Positions 42,147 to 54,154 of a stretch of 64,000 nt of DNA are shown here, in pieces (the stretch's first letter is position 1; every line of letters starts with the position of its first letter). Source of the DNA: Salvator merianae (lineage: Eukaryota > Chordata > Lepidosauria > Squamata > Teiidae); contig QVOM02000073.1 in NCBI GenBank assembly GCA_003586115.2, positions 25,778,175-25,842,174 of the forward strand, read 5' to 3'. The notes beneath the pieces are model-generated. The model was not told the DNA's origin. It did not search any database and worked only from the letters and a program-made list of their open reading frames with translations. Both the position numbers and the translations under genes were made by a program.

Positions 42147-43228
42147 ATCAGTCACTACCAAACTTTTAGTGAGACAAGCTCCTTAGATAATTAATCTGTT
42201 TGCAATCTTTGCCTTTATTTCCACATTATTATCTCTAGAGAACAGAATGCATGGAGAAAGAATGAGGCTTTGCACATTGGTTCAACTTGTGTTACTGTTA
42301 ATCTCGTAAATGTGCTGTTTATATTTTGACAACCTACTGGAAATCTTCAGAAAAGATGAAGGGTCTCCCTGTCATTAGAAGCACTAGGTATTCAGGTTTT
42401 CTAATGCTGGAAAACAAGTCTCTGGCAACATCTGCATTATCCATATGGATTGTGCTCGGTGTGGGGTGTTCACACACTGCCATGTGCCATGAAGGACCGC
42501 AGCCTCCCTTGACACAAAGTGTGCACATTGCCCCTGTACCTGACTTGCTCCTGGGCACAGAATTAGGAGTTTTACCAGGAGAATGCCGAGAAGCAGTGCT
42601 GCTAGGTGGCAGCAAGAGGTAATTATCTGTGGCACATTTCAGAGCCCAGTGACATTTCCGGGTGTTGGAAAAGGTCTACTTCCAGGGTCATACTTGGGGG
42701 ATCAGCTGAAATGTCCACCACACACAACCTCTGAAGCTAGTGAACTTTTGTTCCCCAGCTTTGAAGATCAGCCTGGCCAAGGTGGTATCTATGCAGATGG
42801 CTGCCAGTTTTGTTGGCTCCAACCCACCACATTCCTGGCTTGGAATGCTTTCTCTGGGCCAGGCACAATTTCTGTGGCACACTCTATAGGTCCAAGTTCA
42901 GATCTTGCCTCCCTGACTTTAGTAGGTTTGTGCTGTACAGATAGGGTCCATAGGAATGGACAATACAGTATGGGAGGTAGGATGGGACAGCAGGGTCAGA
43001 CCCTATCCTTCTGTTCATCTACTATAGATTGAACTATGTAGTGTCCCTTTGGCAGGATTCACGTAGAGCACTTAGAGAGTCATAACTCAGTTGTGAGGGC
43101 ACAGGATTTCCTTGGCCCTCTTTCCTTGCTACACACAAAAGGTTTCCCTGTAGGGATTCCTGGTGACTCCATTGCATGTGCAGATTTTGCCATACATAGT
43201 GTAGTTTTGGTGAGTGAAATAAAATGGT

Positions 43229-43262
43229 CTGTGTGTGTGTGTGTGTGTGTGTGCGTGTGTGT
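43229..43262. repeat. (TG)n microsatellite
   Basis: About sixteen GT units with a single C interruption. Confidence 0.92.
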
Positions 43263-44274
43263 AGGGCTAAAGCATGGGATTTATAGGCTTTATACAGGGT
43301 CCTATAAACCTTACTTGCCCAGCAGTATCCAGTCAACCTTATCCGGTTTTGGACTTGTTTCATAATCAAGGCAGGTAAAAAACAAAACAAAACAAAACAG
43401 CATTCATTTTGCAGATGGTGCAATTGTCTTGTAACTTGTTTGTTTTGAATCCCTGCACCTAAGACATACAATACTGTTCTGATTTCTGTAGGATTTTTTT
43501 TTGCCAGGGGTAGGGATAAAGGTCATAAAATTGTATTACAGTATTTCATTATATTTTCTGAACTGCCTACAAAAAATTTCATCTATATTTTCATTTGGCT
43601 GGGGTACAAAGCAAACTAATGAAGGTTACAATATTTGTACCTCTATATCCTTGTTCTTTTGGTCAGTTTGTATGTGTCTTTTATTCTGTCCGGGTTTTTT
43701 CTTTTTTAATCTTTACTTTAAACTCTCATTTAAAAAAAGGGACTAGGTAATATTTCATATGAATTTAACAGAATGAAATGGAGAGAAGATTTGCACAAAT
43801 GGATAAAATCTTTCAGATCCATAGGAAGCTTAACCTCTGTAGATTTCAGTAAGATTTAGGTTGTGGTCAAAGTAAAGTTACATGTGAGTAGCGCTATCAC
43901 CATATGAGCTATGAATGGGGCAGTTTGTGGTTGGCAGTGAGCCAAATCCTTTGGGTGAGTGTAAGGAACCTGCCTAAATGCCCAAAGTGGCTTTTTGCAG
44001 CCCTCAGAGTAAAACTGGTAGAATGCTGCCTACAAGAGATAGAATTGCAGCTGGGGTTTCAGCCACAGACCAGAAGGGTGGCTGGATTTCTGGTCATCCT
44101 GGCTCACCATGCAAAATTCTGGCCTGCAGATGACTCCTTAAACAGGAACACATAGGGATGTAGATTTCCAGCTCTCACATCAATTTGTTCCTTCCAGAGA
44201 CTGGAACAATAAGCTGCTTTGTCCTAGAGTGTGGCTGTTTGCCCAGTCTGACCCTTAGGTGACCAAGGGGTGCC

Positions 44275-44475
44275 TTTTTGGCTTTATGTAGATGTAACCC
44301 TCCCCATTTAAAGGCACTGTTATTGTTTTGATTGTGTTATTTTTATTTGTTTTTACTTTATGTTTCAATTTCATTTTATATTTTGTTTTTAGTGCTGTAA
44401 CCTGCCCTGAGACCTTTGAGTATAGGGTGTGATAAAAATGCAACTAAATAAGTAAATAAATGAATGAATAAATAT
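44275..44475 (+). repeat. L2-like 3' end with AAATA tail
   Basis: A T-rich tract (GTTATTTTTATTTGTTTTTA and on) is followed by GCTGTAACCTGCCCTGAGAC, then GGGTGTGATAAAAATGCAAC, then AAATA/AATGA simple repeats. This is the terminal motif and tail shared with the reptile L2-like fragments in this window. Confidence 0.6.
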
Positions 44476-47199
44476 AGTCTGAAACCAACCACACTCAACA
44501 AAAAGTGCTTCTGACTGAGTTTGTCTTATCAACAACCGTTTTCTTTCTGATTTATTTATTTTTCTCCACCTCCCAAAAATTCAGCTGAATATATATTCCT
44601 GTTATAATGATAACTTTCCATACACTGAATTAAAGAACCTTCCGTTCATAAATGCCATAATGTATTGGTTAGTTTTTTGAGGTACTGCAGTACCCTTATC
44701 TTTGCTGTAAAAGTCTAACATGCCCACCCTTCTGGAAATGGTTGCTTTAGTGCGGACGGGCAAAGGATTGTGCTATTTTCAGGCATGATTGTAGCCTTAT
44801 GACGATTTTTTAAAACAATTTGTTATGCAATCGGAGACATTTCAGAATTGGAATGACTGAAAATTGAAAGGTCAGAATATTTTCTTGCCCTGACAATAAA
44901 TAATATGTTTGAATAGGGATGCTGCAAGAAATTTCTGTTTGCCATGTGTTTTAGCTAACTCTTGACACAATGGAAATATACTGCAGCAGAGATTTAATAC
45001 ATGAAATGTCTGCAGTTGTCAAGGTAACTGGTGAATATGGAATTTAAGCAACGTTACAGAGATGCAGCAGACCTCTTACTCTTAGTGAAATCTCAGTGGC
45101 CAGTTAAAAGAAAAATGTTCAGCTGTGGGTGAAAGAGATTACTACTTAAAATGCAAAATGCATTACCTTCCCCCCTTCTCCTTATTTAAACACCATTAGT
45201 AACAACTCTTTTAAATCAGCTTGAGAATGGTGCAGTAGAATTGCGATATGATTCAGTAATGCAAAAATGAATGGAAAGAACAGCTCATTTGATTTGAAGG
45301 CTTTTCGTATAGGTCTTCTCGTTGAGCAATTGCTGTAACCTGAACTGGCCTTAAATGAAAAGAGGCCTGATTTTCGATTTGATTTGACCAAGACAGTTTG
45401 TTGCCTGAGGCAGAAAATAAAAAAGGTACTCATCAGTAGTAAAAATATAACAATAAACTACATGATAGTTTCTTAGTTTAATGGTATAAAGTGGAGCCTA
45501 CTCAGGTGTTAATGTGATTCATAAGCAGAATGAGAAAGTGGTGATGCTTGTTTTATTTGTGTCCATACGCTATCATCTTCTAACTCTTATCAACTCCCAC
45601 GTAATGGATAAGCCCATTTTTCTAAGCTCCTGTATCATATCATTTAGCACATGGCGGTATAGGTAGTAGGTGTGTGTGTGAAGTCAGCATGTTTCTTCCA
45701 CTTGCATTATGTTTCCATACAATACTAATTTCTGTCCCTTTCTGGTAAGTTTCCTTACCCTATTCAATGGTACAGGGCATTTGTCAGGTCCAATTTCTTT
45801 CATTAGCAAATGTATTTTTATTTCCCATTATAGTGTTATTGAGTGTGGAAAACATGAGATAAGGCCACGTACATGTATACTTAAGTGAGTGCAAGCACCA
45901 TTGGCCAGAATTGGAGATGTATTTCAAGAAATGTGAATACTGCAGCAAATGTATAACAAGTATAAGAGATGCTGCTCGCACAGAACTAGTTCATCCTGCT
46001 GGTTTGACAAATCCCCAGTGGAGCACCCACCCTTACAAAGCCAGAAGCAGCTGAGGACAGCTGCATGTGATGCAGTGCATAGGACACGCTTCATCACTAC
46101 TGTGTGTCTCCAATCCTTAATAGCTGATGCCCAAGGTGACGAGCTAAATATGTTAAATGGTAAGGCCTAGTGTGGCTCAAGTCATGGAGGATTCTTTAAT
46201 GGCTATTTCTGATTGCTTTCTGTGACTGGCTGAAATCTGAAATATCTAAGCATACATTCAATGGTGCTTGGTGTGCTGTGGAACTGGTGGGGTTCTGGCA
46301 ACTCTTACAGGAGGCACATGATTTCACAAAAGTGGGTCCAGCGTACCTGCATACTGTTTGAAGGGAAGTGGAATTCAATGGCTAGAGTGGAGACTAGAAT
46401 CTAGCCTCTTCCCCTACCCCACTCAGCCATGGAGACAGATGAGTGTCTTCAGGCCATTCATTGTCTTTCTACCTCATGGAGATTATAAGGATACAATGGA
46501 GTGGAGGAAAATAATGCTGCTGCTGCTGCTCCTCCCTCTCCTCCTCCTTTTCCCAAATGGCTGCTTATTATGTGGTCTCAGATGTCAGAGTGACTCTACC
46601 CACCTGGAAGGGAGAACTGCTTTCTCGTGACCTGATATCTTTTGAAAAGTCAAAAGTAAAGGAAGGGAACAGAAATGCCAAACATGCATAAATAATACAT
46701 AACAGTTACCACCAGAATAGAAATGATTCAGTCCTTTAAAAAAAAAGGATCCTGGTAATTATGCACAGTCCAAAACCTTGCTGGCATACTTATCTTGGGA
46801 AACTAAGGAAGGTGACAGAAAGGATTTACAAAGAATAAAAGGACCCAAAGGGCTTACAGTTTAGAAATACCTGGGACAGAATATGGGGAAAGATAGAAGG
46901 ATTGTGTCTGGAATACAAGGGTTATAAGTTTGATTCTAAGCCAAAAATTAAAATAAATTTTATCTAATGAACAAAATAATGTATAAGACATTTTTAAAAG
47001 TTAAGAAGAAAATGTTCAAAGGTTAACAATGGAAAGTTATGTTCACTATTTCATGGCACGTATCCATATTTTTAGAAGGATATTTTAAACTCTTTCCCTT
47101 GCACATTGCTATACATTTATGAGTGTTTTATGAAAATCAAGCAGTACAAGTCAGTATTGTAATTCATGGTCATCAGAGACATTTTGCAATGTCTGAGAA

Positions 47200-47340
47200 A
47201 TCAAGGCTGATGAACATCTCACAGGGTAGTTGTGAAGATAAAAAGAACAGGAGAATAATATATTGTGCCTTGAGCTCTTTGGACGAAAGGTGGGATAGAA
47301 ATGCCATAAATAAACACCATCAATTAAATAAATATTGAAA
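47200..47340 (+). repeat. MIR/L2-like 3' end
   Basis: ACATCTCACAGGGTAGTTGT then GAAGATAAAA, GTGCCTTGAGCTCTTTGGAC and GTGGGATAGAAATGCCATAA with an AAATAAATA tail. The 'cacagggttgttgtgaggat' type motif is characteristic of MIR and L2-mobilised CORE-SINEs. Confidence 0.6.
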
Positions 47341-47821
47341 CTTTGCAGTGTAATGTTGTGCTTTTATTGTAACATAACATTTTGTTGTGTATATGTAACA
47401 GAGAGAAGAGAATACATGCAATTTACAACAACTGTGTGGCACAATTCAAATAAATAATATTGCCGTTTGGGGAAAAAAACGCAATATGTGATCATCCTGC
47501 TGTGTAATTCCAGTCTAACTATGCATTTAGACATAATTCTGCAGTCAAACACTATGAAAAAAACAAGAGTTAAGGTTGTTTCAAGAGGATTTAAAAGAGA
47601 GGCTGCGTTTCTACTACAATTTTCTCCTTCAATTGGTCCTCAATCTTAACCTCAGCTGGGATTAAGACCACTATGGGACTTCTGAGCAGAGTTGCTGATG
47701 ATTACAGTTCTTTTGGCTGATACTATAGGTACCTCTGTATTGGATTTCTCATGTTTCAGCAGAATGCCGGCAAAAAGCACCCAGTCTAATTTTAGACCTA
47801 TTTTTTGGGGTGGGCAACTCA

Positions 47822-48253
47822 GGGCCTTTTTGCATCAGGGAAGTTCTCTAGTCAAGTGCGTCTGCACCACACGGAGTCTCTCACAATAGGGAGCAGACTA
47901 CAGCTGCTCTCTGTCGCTGTCTGCTGTGGAGCACAAAATCATGCTCCACAGATGTACCAGGAGTAGCTGGACTGCTCCCGGTACACTGCATTCACATCCC
48001 CTTCCGGGCGAGAACACAGAGCAGTATGGTGTGGCTGTCACTGCGCCATCGTACAGCATGGCTGTGGCTGTGCTTGTGCCACTGCACGGTGTTGCTGGTT
48101 GCCATGACAGAAGCTGGAAGCCTGTTGGCCACTGTCATGGTGCAGGATGCCAGCATTTGCGCTGTGAATGTTGGTATCCTGCTGCCAGTCTGTTCTTTGG
48201 CATCACAGTGCAGATGCTCTCTGCACTGCAAGGTGGAAAGTGCAAGCAGGCCC
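47822..48253. mobile_element. MITE, family B, 432 bp
   Basis: Left end GGGCCTTTTTGCATCAGG, right end inward GGGCCTGCTTGCACTTTCC, exact TCA duplications (47819-47821 and 48254-48256). Contains an internal inverted segment (GTGGAGCACAAAATCATGCT against TCCAC) and family-B blocks. Confidence 0.83.
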
Positions 48254-48408
48254 TCAGACTCTTGAGAACTTTGCACCATCACATGTAACATGTTTTGTAA
48301 CTGTCTGGGGTAAACCAGCCTTGCAAATCTCCACCAGCTTTTGCATGTTTGATGCAACACCAGTGTGACCACTTTCCCTTTCCCCCTTCTAAAGAAAAGC
48401 AAGGGTAT

Positions 48409-48450
48409 AAAAGAAGAAGAAGGAGAAGGAGGAGGAGAAGAGGAGCAGTA
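48409..48450. repeat. (GAA/GGA)n purine tract
   Basis: A run of GAAGAAGGAGAAGGAGGAGG type. Simple sequence; the Arg-rich or Ser-rich conceptual peptides over it are artefacts. Confidence 0.8.
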
Positions 48451-48841
48451 GAAACAAGAAGCAGAACTGAAAAAAAAATCTCTTCTCAAATCTCCAGAAA
48501 AATTAAGATGAGCCATAGTGGCCTGCAGCCTCCAAACTGAACTGTGCAGGCCCACTAGGAAGAAAGAGGAGTGGTTTATAAATAGCACAGGCCACTCAAA
48601 AGGACATTTCCAGAGTTAAAATAAGTAACAGACAAAATGAGCAAATCAAAAGGACCAGCTAGTCACAATTAAGGTTACAGATTTATGGCCAAGGAGTCAT
48701 ATGTTACATCTAATCGGGTACTTAGCTTATGGGGAAGGAGTAGTGTCCTGGATTTCTTTTCTGCAGGCTTCAATGTAAGAAGAAAATGAGACTTCAAAGG
48801 AAGAGAGAGGAGGGCAGGGCAGGCAGTCGTACTGCATTTTA

Positions 48842-49121
48842 GGCTCTTTCTGCACTCAGCTTCCTTGGAGCAGTTTAACTATCCCAGTCCGTGCTGTTGT
48901 GGCCCAAGAAGAGAGGCACTGTCTGCATGGGGAAGGGATGGAGGCAGTTTGTCCCAGGCCAGGTTTGACAGCAGTGCAGAGGCACCATAGCTGTTCTGTT
49001 CCAGGAAACTGGGGCCTGTTTGCACTTTAAGCTAGTGAGCGTCAGGGTCAGGGACGCTCACCAGCCAAGTGCCTCCATACTTTGCGCTAACTGTTCCAAG
49101 GTGGAAAGTGCGGAAAGGCCC
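48842..49121. mobile_element. One or two MITE remnants with GGGCC-type ends
   Basis: A left-type end GGCTCTTTCTGCACTCAGC follows TTA at 48842 but has no partner. From 49012 a second left-type end GGGCCTGTTTGCACTTTAAG pairs with a right end (inward GGGCCTTTCCGCACTTTCC) finishing at 49121, giving a 110-bp miniature element that retains the GCTAGTGAGCG subterminal text seen at 40630. Flanks CTG and TGA do not match exactly. Confidence 0.6.
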
Positions 49122-49527
49122 TGATTCCCGGTCCAAGGCACTGCTCACTCCAGCTAGTGATTGGCTTAGGCCCCGTCCCTTGTACACTGTATTTCGAGCA
49201 CAAGTGTGGAACTGAACAGGACTGTCTTTGCAATCTTGCCAACATCTATTTGCCATCTTCAAGGGCAGTATGGCCACTTCCGTGCTGTGTTTCCAAAACT
49301 GAACTTTGGAGGAAGTGAATAAGCTGCCAAGATGAGGCAGCAGCGGTGACACATGGTCACTGTAATGTTTTCTGAGTCCAGAATTACCTCATTGTTCTTG
49401 TTCCAGACCAGGTGCAAAAGCACCAACACCTGGACCAGAGCAGATCACATTAGTACAGTTGTAGAACTCTTCACAGAGGTCTACAGCTCTTCTGGGATAG
49501 GAAATGCTTAGAACAATTGTGGAATGA

Positions 49528-49590
49528 GATAGAATCATAGAGTTGGAAGGGACCTCCAGGGTCATCGAGTCCAACCCTCTGATAGTGCTA
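49528..49590 (-). repeat. CR1 LINE 3' end, minus strand
   Basis: AGAATCATAGAGTTGGAAGG then GACCTCCAGGGTCATCGAGT and CCAACCCTCTGATAG. The ATCATAGA-type start is the complement of the CR1 8-bp terminal repeat, and the following text is the standard amniote CR1 3' UTR. Confidence 0.75.
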
Positions 49591-50586
49591 GTCTCAAAGG
49601 AATCAGCTTGTTGTGGGATAACTGGTAAGAAAAGAAAGGACCTTTATGAGCTACCATTGTTGCATGCACCCACACGCTGAGAGTTCTGGGCTTATGTTTT
49701 TCATATGCAGTGTCTACTAAGTGTGCCACCACTTACAAGCCCTTGGGTACCCTGAATAGTTCTCTGACTTTTGACTGCTAAACCCAGAGTTCCTTAGAAA
49801 TACATATAGATCAACAGATTATGTCCAAACATCTTTCTCTGATTAAAGCAGTCCTTTTACTTATAAAAGACTTTTATTCCAGTAGAGGTATTCCATATTT
49901 GTGTGGAGGTCAGATTTTGCCATTTTTCCTTCCTTTGAAGCATCGGCGGTATCTCTCATATTGATACAGGACTCTTTCACTCTTCTGGAACAGTGCAGGG
50001 AATGGTGTGTGGGAAGGAGAAAGGAATGGTGGAATTAACCAACATTACCTCTCTAGCAGAAGTAAAACTCAGCTATGCTGCTGTAGACTGATTTAGTTTG
50101 GGGTAATTGTTTTGTTGAGCAGGTCTGCGAGGCAAGTTATGCATATACTGCAGAAACTGCTCCTGAATAGACAGCTGTTCTGTTGCAGCCTAATTTCAAG
50201 GCCAGGGAACAAACATTTCCTGGTGTTGAAGCTGCACACAGGGGACATTTTGCCAGGTTCCTCAAATAGCTCTGAAATGTGGCCCATGGGTTGCTCTTGC
50301 CACCACCATCTTTCTACTCTCTAATAACAGAAGCAGCCTGTCCTGCATTTGCAGAGCAGCTTTTTCATTCTGCAAATAGAGTACTCCTGAGATTGGATTC
50401 CAGCCCCAGGAGAGGGCCAGGTATGGGCGAAGTGCGGGCACCTTGTCGTCATATGGCCAGTGCCAAGTGGATGCTGCACTCCCAGACCCCTGCTGGCATT
50501 GTTCAAGCAGATCCTACCAGTCTCAGTAACCAATCACAATGGACTTCAGAAAAACAGTATTGAATGTCAAAAGGAGGTAACAATGA

Positions 50587-50892
<306 letters not shown>

Positions 50893-51582
50893 TGATCGTG
50901 CAATTTGAACCAAAGCATTTTTTTTTTTTTACAAGCTAAGCTTCTCTGTGTTTGCTTGGCTTCTCTCCATATTTGCATTTGCTTATGTTGTACTAGTTTG
51001 GAATGTGTTGAGAGACCATTCACACTTTATGAGCAGGAAATCAGATGACGGTAACCTTTTTGTATTAAACCACAAAATCTCTTTTCGTAAAATAGTGAAA
51101 TTGAACACATCCAAATGGAGGTGTGTCAAAGGCCAAGTAGGTAGAGTTGTGCACAAACAGTAAAATAACAGCAGTTCAGTTCAAATTTGAACCTTTTCAG
51201 ACAGATTTGACTGAACATCAGACCTGTTTGAACAACCCCCCACCTTTTGAATGGCAAAATAGCATCAAACTTGAACCAGTTTGATTCAATCCTGGGTGTT
51301 CTGCTGGTTCTACAGGACCCCAAACCTGGGGGTGGTTCAGTTCAGATTCAAACCAGCTGAACACTGTTGGTTCAAAGTGAACTCGTTCATGTTTGAACCA
51401 GCTTGGCAGATCTCTAGAAGTAGGTGTATTGCGCAAGCATTTTATAAATTGCATATTGTAAAATACAGATATCAGCCACTGTTTTTGCCAAATGCTATGA
51501 AATCTGTAGCAAAATCTGATTGCTGAGTACAGTTTTGGGCACAGGAAGAATACAGACACCCTGGACTATCCACAAACAGATG

Positions 51583-51759
51583 GATGGAAGGAAGGAAGGA
51601 AAGAAGGAAGGGAGAAAAGAAAGGAAAGAAGGAAGTTTGGAAGGAAAGAAGAAATGAAGGAAGAAGCATGGAAAGAAACAAAGAAGGAAGGAAGGAAATA
51701 CAGAAAGAAAGAAGGAAGGAAGGAAAGAAGAAAGGAAGGAAAGAAAGAAAGAAGGAGGA

Positions 51760-51815
<56 letters not shown>

Positions 51816-51850
51816 AATGAATGAATTAAGGAAGGGAAGGAGGGAGGAAA
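51583..51850. repeat. Long GGAA/GAAA microsatellite, about 265 bp
   Basis: Purine-only tract: GGAA units at the left, mixed GAAG/GAAA in the middle, and about 15 uninterrupted GAAA units near 51755-51815, ending with GGAAGGGAGG-type sequence. Conceptual open frames on both strands here (Lys/Glu-rich or Phe/Ser/Leu-rich) are repeat artefacts. Confidence 0.95.
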
Positions 51851-52699
51851 AAATGGAATGTCTTTTAACTCCCCAAACTGTGTTTGAGCATTCATTCATA
51901 CGTTATCATATTTTAAAAGAATGATCAAACCTGCCACATTTACTGCAGCTGCTTTTCAGATTGTTTCTATGAGTGAATTCACCCACTCATATTTATTAGT
52001 GACCACCACATATTTGTGATGAGCTGCAAAAGTAGAGGGAGGGAATAATTGGTTATTAAGTTCCACTATTAGTGAATGATGCTTCATGCTGTTTGCCAGC
52101 ATCAAAATCTAACAGAAAAGTGCCACCCACCCTCTCCCTGCACCCATTTAGGCTTGGCAGAGCCCAGGGAAGTGTCAGGAATACTGGCATCTTTGTGGAT
52201 GATCACATAATTGCAGGCCCCACAGGGCTCCACCTTCTTCTGCCTACAAGGCAAGGTAGAACTCAGAAGGAGGGAAAGCTGGTGAGTGGTGCTTTTAAAC
52301 TCCCCCACACACCCCATCACTCACCTGCTGCACTCTTTCCCTTCTTGTAGAGACATGGACTTACAGGGGTGAGGTTCTTATACACACACCCTTGGGCAAT
52401 TTGAATGTTATGAAACTGCTGTTTGACGCATCCCTACCTACATAGTCAGGGCCAGATTAACACTCTTCGCTGCTCTGGGCCAGCGATTAGCTTCCCTCTA
52501 CCTGTTTTAACCTATCTTAACTAAAGATCTGCTGCCTCCAAAAATGGTTGCCTTCTTATAAATTCTCTTTTATAAAGCATTCTTTAGATCAGGGTTAAAA
52601 TCTCTAAATGGATGGCTTCACAAAAATGAAATGAAATAAATAAAAATTGCTTCTGAATCTCTGTTTTGCTGGGAAAAAGATGAAATACATATATAGGAA

Positions 52700-53040
52700 T
52701 GTATTTATTTATGGCATTCATGTAACTTTTCAAAGTTTCTGAAGAAGTGTGCTCTTTTCTCCTCCCAACAGTGTTATGAGGTGGGTCAGCCTGAAGCAGC
52801 AGCAATTAGCTCAATCCAATCTTTTTACTATTTTTTACTATTAAGCTTAAATGCAGCTATTTTATTTTGTATTTGGAATTTTTGGAATATATTCAAGTTA
52901 GGATCATGACCACAATAAACATATTTATCAAACTAGCTCAAGGTCAGCCAGTGAGTTTTCAGAGGCAATTAGGAATTTGAGTCAAGAGACTCTTACGTTC
53001 TAGCACTGGGAGAAAAATAAATAAATAATAATAATAAATA
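52700..53040 (-). repeat. MIR/L2-like SINE, minus strand, interrupted
   Basis: TTCTCCTCCCAACAGTGTTA then TGAGGTGGGTCAGCC (about 52757-52795) is the complement of the MIR/L2 'hinge' motif, and AGCTCAAGGTCAGCCAGTGA (about 52934-52955) is the complement of the MIR core. About 130 bp of AT-rich DNA lies between them. An AAATA/AAT simple run follows at 53016-53041. Confidence 0.55.
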
Positions 53041-53989
53041 TAGTATAATGAAAGTAAAGACAAATCTATAATTTTCTCTTAATTTTAATACAGAAGTTGT
53101 TCGCTTTTCTCCAGTATATTTTTGAATTTTAAAGCTGCCTTGATGTGGAAAAAGATACCTACTGGGCCAGAACCCATGTTGTGTTCCTGGAAGCAAGAGG
53201 CATTCCACATGCCTGGTACCTATTCCCCTCACAAACTTTTTTTCATAGTTTCTCACCTGGCATGATAAAGGGACAGACAAGAAATGGCTGCAGAAATTAG
53301 CCATTTTCTGTCTGTTTCTTAAAGGTACTGGATAGAAGGTGATACAGGTAAGATGCCCCTGTTACCACCGTCCCTTGTCATGGCAGTATCAGAGATGGGA
53401 AAGAATGCTTTCCACCTTCTGAGCAGGGCTCTGGCCCTGGTGAGTGGGTTGACAGGTAGTCCCTCTGTCCCTTAGGCTCTCTGCAAACTGTACTTCCAAA
53501 ATTCTTCCAAACACTTCCAAAATTTAGATCTGTATGTCTAAATACTAGCCAGGTGCAACCTTGCCTTGCTTCAGAGCACAGACGAAATGACTTAGGGCAG
53601 CTTAAACAGTGAGTAGGATCATTACAATGCTAATGTTTGTCTTGGCAAAGTGAGCTATTGTAGAACGTTACTCGTTTCTGCTTTGGCACTCTGTAATACA
53701 TAACATAATTCACCATACAGAATAGTAAATATTTTTCTTCTGCACTTAAGCAATGTAGTCCGGGACTGACTTCTGAAAAGAGCGTGTTCTTGAAGCTTGT
53801 TCAGAAACTAGCTTTGCTGCGGCTAGTGATTAATCTTCTGAGGAAAAGCAGAAAAGTGTTATTGTCTACTTCCAGGAAAAAGAAGTTAAATAAAATTAAA
53901 TAAAGAGTTCTAAATCCTGCCTGCCTCTCCAACCTGGAGGTGACATCTAGGCATCAATTCTAGCAGCCATTGATAGCAGCCATTGATAG

Positions 53990-54154
53990 TAGTTTCAGAG
54001 TCAGTACAGGGACTGCTGAGGAACAGGCTGTCCCAGTGTGGACAGCCTTGTTCCATGTTAGGAGCAATCTGTCCCAGCTTGGGATGGATTGCTTATCGTG
54101 ATATAGGATAGCCTGTTCTGGACCAGGATAAGCCAGGTAAGTGCTGAAATGGCC
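53990..54154. mobile_element. Possible MITE remnant with GGCC end
   Basis: The right end reads inward GGCCATTTCAGCACTTACC, like the other elements. The region to its left contains family-C-like palindromic text (CCTGTTCTGGACCAGGATAA; AGGAACAGGCTGTCCC). No left terminus could be identified. Confidence 0.45.

Noticed and set aside
42326..43032. Overlapping open frames of 80 to 149 codons on both strands
   Set aside because: No recognisable domain, no conserved splice sites and overlapping frames on both strands. Likely an unrecognised repeat or chance.
47992..48588. 198-codon open reading frame, minus strand
   Set aside because: It spans the end of a MITE and a GAA/GGA purine tract that gives a Ser/Phe-rich run. 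It is an artefact of simple sequence.
51495..51899. 134-codon frame rich in Ser/Phe/Leu, minus strand, and Lys/Glu-rich frames on the plus strand
   Set aside because: Translation of a GGAA/GAAA microsatellite.
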